Assembly: GCF_011758805.1 (NCBI RefSeq)
Contig: NZ_JAANOW010000001.1
Span: 2,914,001-2,978,000, forward strand
Source of the DNA: Mycolicibacterium fluoranthenivorans
GTDB lineage: Bacteria > Actinomycetota > Actinomycetes > Mycobacteriales > Mycobacteriaceae
Direction of reading: 5' to 3'
Length of the DNA stretch: 64,000 bases
How positions within the stretch are numbered: position 1 is the first letter of the stretch; the number at the start of each line of letters is the position of its first letter. The notes below the pieces were generated by a model. The model was not told where the DNA came from, made no database searches, and saw only the letters and a list, made by a program, of their open reading frames with translations. Made by a program: the position numbers and the translations under genes. Positions 60,936-64,000 of the stretch are shown here, piece by piece.

Positions 60936-62483
60936 CTAGGGACGCCTCCATTCGCGCCCGGTCCGGCGCAACATCTCGAACGCCGAATCGGGGCCCCACG
61001 TGCCGGACTCGTACGGATCCGGTTTGCCGTGGGTGGCCCAGTACTCCAGCGCGGGATCCAATATCTTCCAGGCCAATTCGACCTCGGCATTCACCGGGAA
61101 CAGCGACGGCTCACCCAGCAGCACGTCCAGGATCAGCCGTTCGTAGGCCTCCGGGGACTCCTCGGCGAAGGCCGAACCGTAGGAGAAGTCCATGCTGACA
61201 TCGCGGACCTCCATCAGGTGGCCGGGAACCTTGGACCCGAACCGCAGGGTGATGCCCTCGTCGGGCTGGACCCGGATCACCAGCGCGTTCTGGCCCAGCT
61301 CATCGGTCATGGTGTTGTCGAACGGCAGGTGCGGTGCCCGTTTGAACACCAGCGCGATCTCGGTGACCCTGCGGCCCAACCGCTTTCCGGTGCGCAGATA
61401 GAAGGGCACGCCGGCCCAGCGCCGGGTATCGACCTCCAGCGTGATGGCCGCAAACGTCTCGGTGGTCGAGGTCTTCGAGAAACCCTCCTCGTCGAGCAGG
61501 CCGACCACCTTCTGGCCACCCTGCCAACCTGCGGCGTACTGCCCCCGGGAGGTGGTCTCCTCCAGCGGTTCCACCAGCTTGGTCGCCGAGAGCACCTTGA
61601 TCTTCTCGGCCTGGAGTTCGGCGGGGGAGAAGCTCACCGGCTCCTCCAGCGCCGTCAGCGCCAGCAACTGCAGCAGGTGGTTCTGGATCACGTCACGGGC
61701 CGCGCCGACACCGTCGTAGTACCCGCCGCGCCCACCGAGGCCGATGTCCTCGGCCATGGTGATCTGCACGCTGTCGACGTAGTGCGAATTCCACACCGGT
61801 TCGAACAACTCGTTCGCGAAGCGCAGCGCCAGGATGTTCTGGACGGTCTCCTTGCCCAGGTAGTGGTCGATGCGGAACACCGACGACTCCGGGAACACGC
61901 TGTTGACCACGCCGTTGAGTTCCTCGGCGCTCTTGAGGTCATGCCCGAACGGCTTCTCGATGACGACCCGGCTCCAGCTGCCCTCCGGTTTGTCGGCCAG
62001 TCCGGACTTCGACAGCTGCTCGCAGACCTGGGGGAACGCCTTCGGTGGGATCGACAGGTAGAAGGCGTGATTACCGCTGGTACCGCGGTCGATGTCGAGT
62101 TGGTGCAGGGTGTCCTTCAGGCGCTCGAAGGAGGCCTCGTCGTCGAAGGTGCCCTGGACGAACCGGAAGCCTTCGGCGAGGCGGTCCCACACCTCCTGAC
62201 GGAACGGGGTGCGGGCGTGTTGTTTGACCGCGTCGTAGACGATCTTGCCGAAATCCTCGTCCGCCCAGTCGCGCCGGGCGAACCCGACCAGCGCGAAACT
62301 GGGCGGCAGCAGGCCGCGGTTGGCCAGGTCGTAGATGGCCGGCATCAGCTTCTTGCGGGCCAGGTCGCCCGTGACGCCGAAGATCACCACCGCACACGGC
62401 CCCGCGATGCGGGGCATGCGCTTGTCGCGCTTGTCCCGCAACGGGTTACGCCATGCGGCACCTGTGTCGGTGGCCATCGTCAT
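60936..62483 (-). CDS. zwf: Glucose-6-phosphate 1-dehydrogenase
   Basis: 515 residues: NADP motif [26 protein letters not shown] near residue 32, catalytic [22 protein letters not shown] near 205, and [29 protein letters not shown]. First step of the oxidative pentose phosphate pathway. The start ATGACGATG overlaps the tal stop; either ATG (62483 or 62477) may be used. Confidence 0.96.
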   Translation of the reverse strand: MTMATDTGAAWRNPLRDKRDKRMPRIAGPCAVVIFGVTGDLARKKLMPAIYDLANRGLLPPSFALVGFARRDWADEDFGKIVYDAVKQHARTPFRQEVWDRLAEGFRFVQGTFDDEASFERLKDTLHQLDIDRGTSGNHAFYLSIPPKAFPQVCEQLSKSGLADKPEGSWSRVVIEKPFGHDLKSAEELNGVVNSVFPESSVFRIDHYLGKETVQNILALRFANELFEPVWNSHYVDSVQITMAEDIGLGGRGGYYDGVGAARDVIQNHLLQLLALTALEEPVSFSPAELQAEKIKVLSATKLVEPLEETTSRGQYAAGWQGGQKVVGLLDEEGFSKTSTTETFAAITLEVDTRRWAGVPFYLRTGKRLGRRVTEIALVFKRAPHLPFDNTMTDELGQNALVIRVQPDEGITLRFGSKVPGHLMEVRDVSMDFSYGSAFAEESPEAYERLILDVLLGEPSLFPVNAEVELAWKILDPALEYWATHGKPDPYESGTWGPDSAFEMLRRTGREWRRP

Positions 62484-63595
62484 TTCTTCGCAGCGTCCAG
62501 CTGTCCCTGGGTGGCCTCGAGCAACTCGCCCCAGGCCTTCTCGAACTTGTCGACGCCCTCGTCCTCGAGCACCTTGAACACGTCGGGCAGATCGATGCCG
62601 ATGGCCGAGAGCTTGTCGAAGACCTCCTGCGCCGCCGCGGCGGTGCCCGAGATGGTGTCCCCGGTGACGACGCCGTGATCGGCGACGGCCTCAAGGGTCT
62701 TCTCCGGCATGGTGTTGACGGTGTTGGCGGCCACCAGCTCGGTGACGTAGAGGGTGTCGGAGTAATCCGGGTTCTTCACGCCGGTGGACGCCCACAGCGG
62801 ACGCTGCACCCGCGCACCGGATTCCTTGAGCGTGGCGAACCGCTCGCCACCGAACACCTCTTCGTAGGCGGCGTACGCCAACCGGGCGTTGGCCACCCCG
62901 GCCTGTCCGCGCAGTGCCAGCGCCGCCTCGGTGCCGATCTTCTCCAGCCGGGCGTCGATCTCGGTGTCCACCCGCGACACGAAGAACGAGGCCACCGAGT
63001 GGATCTTGGACAGATCATGGCCCGCTTCGGCGGCGGCCTCCAGGCCGGCCAGATACGCGTCGATGACCGCCCGGTGGCGTTCCACCGAGAAGATCAAGGT
63101 GACGTTGACCGAGATGCCCTCGGCGATCACCGCGGTGATGGCGGGCAGGCCGGCCAACGTCGCGGGGATCTTGATCAGCAGGTTGGGCCGGTCGACGATC
63201 TTCCACAGTTCGATGGCCTGCAGGATCGTCTTGTCGGTGTCGTGCGCGAGCCGCGGGTCGACCTCGATCGAGACACGGCCGTCGACGCCGCCGGAGGCCT
63301 CGTAGGCCTTGGCCAGCACGTCGCAGGCGTTGCGCACGTCGTCGGTGGTGACGGTGCGGATGGTGGCATCCACATCGGCGCCCCGCTCGGCGAGCTCTTT
63401 GACCTGCGCGTCGTAGGCGGTGCCCTTGGACAGCGCGGCCTGGAAGATCGACGGGTTGGTGGTGACACCCACCACGCTGCGGGTGTCGATCAGCTGCTGC
63501 AGGTTGCCGGTCTGCAGTCGCTCGCGGGACAGGTCGTCGAGCCATACGGAGACGCCAGCGGCGCTCAGCGCCGCGAGGTTCGGGTTCTGAGTCAT
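62480..63595 (-). CDS. tal: Transaldolase
   Basis: 371 residues: [41 protein letters not shown], Schiff-base Lys in [16 protein letters not shown] (about 141), [23 protein letters not shown] and [15 protein letters not shown]. The actinobacterial longer transaldolase group. The ATG at 63595 has AGAAAAGG upstream. It stands between tkt and zwf in the operon. Confidence 0.96.
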   Translation of the reverse strand: MTQNPNLAALSAAGVSVWLDDLSRERLQTGNLQQLIDTRSVVGVTTNPSIFQAALSKGTAYDAQVKELAERGADVDATIRTVTTDDVRNACDVLAKAYEASGGVDGRVSIEVDPRLAHDTDKTILQAIELWKIVDRPNLLIKIPATLAGLPAITAVIAEGISVNVTLIFSVERHRAVIDAYLAGLEAAAEAGHDLSKIHSVASFFVSRVDTEIDARLEKIGTEAALALRGQAGVANARLAYAAYEEVFGGERFATLKESGARVQRPLWASTGVKNPDYSDTLYVTELVAANTVNTMPEKTLEAVADHGVVTGDTISGTAAAAQEVFDKLSAIGIDLPDVFKVLEDEGVDKFEKAWGELLEATQGQLDAAKK

Positions 63596-63642
63596 GGTTT
63601 GCCTTTTCTGTACTGGTCTAGTTGTCTTCGACCGCGGTGCGG

Positions 63643-64000
63643 TCAGTTGGCTAACGAGCGTTCCGCGGCGGCGACGACGGCCTCTGCGGTGAAGCCGAAC
63701 TCGCGGAACAGCGTCTTGTCGTCTGCGGACTCGCCGTAGTGTTCGATCGAGATGATCTCGCCGGTGTCGCCGACCAGTTTGTGCCACGGCTGGGCGATCC
63801 CCGCCTCCACCGCGACACGTGCCGACACGTCCGGCGGGAGCACCGAATCGCGGTACTCCTTGGGCTGCGACTCGAACCATTCCACGCACGGCATCGACAC
63901 CACGTAGGCGACGATGTCCTTGGCCGCCAACTGTTTCTGCGCCTCCACCGCGAGCTGCAACTCCGAACCCGTCGCGATCAGGAGCACGTCGGCATCGTCG
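63643..64000 (-). CDS. tkt: Transketolase, C-terminal end (5' part outside window)
   Basis: The frame stays open to the window edge: [108 protein letters not shown], the standard transketolase C-terminal domain. One odd point: HYGESAD where many homologues have FGASA. First gene of the pentose phosphate operon. Confidence 0.96.
   Translation of the reverse strand, partial: DDADVLLIATGSELQLAVEAQKQLAAKDIVAYVVSMPCVEWFESQPKEYRDSVLPPDVSARVAVEAGIAQPWHKLVGDTGEIISIEHYGESADDKTLFREFGFTAEAVVAAAERSLAN

Overview
The window is a GC-rich actinobacterial chromosome segment, almost certainly from a fast-growing mycobacterium (Mycolicibacterium type). Its backbone follows the order known from M. tuberculosis: carB-pyrF-mihF-gmk-rpoZ-coaBC-metK, lipH/lipI-priA, fmt-rsmB-rpe-ribD-P55-lprG-ribE-ribBA-ribH, uvrC-rapZ-yvcK-whiA, gap-pgk-tpiA-secG-ppc and pgl-opcA-zwf-tal-tkt. 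GTG starts, ATGA/GTGA stop-start overlaps and leaderless starts (a TANNNT -10 box 6-7 bases before the start codon) also fit mycobacteria. I saw no tRNA, rRNA, CRISPR array or insertion sequence.

Layout. 1-5895: pyrimidine, nucleotide, CoA and SAM synthesis. 5915-13527: accessory block on the minus strand except one plus-strand gene at 8677. It holds an unusual pyruvate-kinase-like protein, a divergent pair of genes with two DosR-like boxes between them, a cysteine hydrolase, a quinone-oxidoreductase-like enzyme, a decayed oxidoreductase remnant and the two HSL-family esterases. 13526-16209: YhhN membrane protein and the degenerate mycobacterial PriA. 16252-21472: a FAD protein, a LysR regulator, two small exported peptides, and a DUF2207/LemA membrane pair. 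21492-28831: translation and RNA-modification genes (fmt, rsmB), rpe, riboflavin genes, and the P55-LprG lipid export pair. 29047-34494: a 1815-residue exported Ser/Thr-rich repeat protein inserted between riboflavin genes. 34610-36845: ribBA, ribH and a PH-domain membrane protein. 36820-40705: an insertion between ribH and uvrC carrying a GNAT enzyme, a lysine-free protein of unknown function, and a MurL-MurD2 pair that would supply an alternative route for putting D-glutamate into the peptidoglycan stem peptide. 40715-45649: uvrC-rapZ-yvcK-whiA. 45653-52260: exported glycoside hydrolase, ABC exporter, PLD-like protein and SLC13-type transporter. 52377-64000: lower glycolysis, secG, a LysE exporter, ppc and the oxidative/non-oxidative pentose phosphate operon.

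Points most worth following up: (a) the murL-murD2 locus with its lysine-free upstream partner; (b) two DosR-like boxes, each centred about 43 bp from a likely leaderless start, which would put the pyruvate-kinase-like operon and the DUF5994 gene under hypoxia control; (c) a short dispersed GC-rich repeat found between gap and pgk, inside ribE, and in degenerate form inside lipI, where it keeps the reading frame; (d) the large repeat protein with an internal 933-bp duplication.

All assignments come from reading motifs, lengths and gene order by eye. No database search or alignment was run, and comparisons with other species are from memory of the families.
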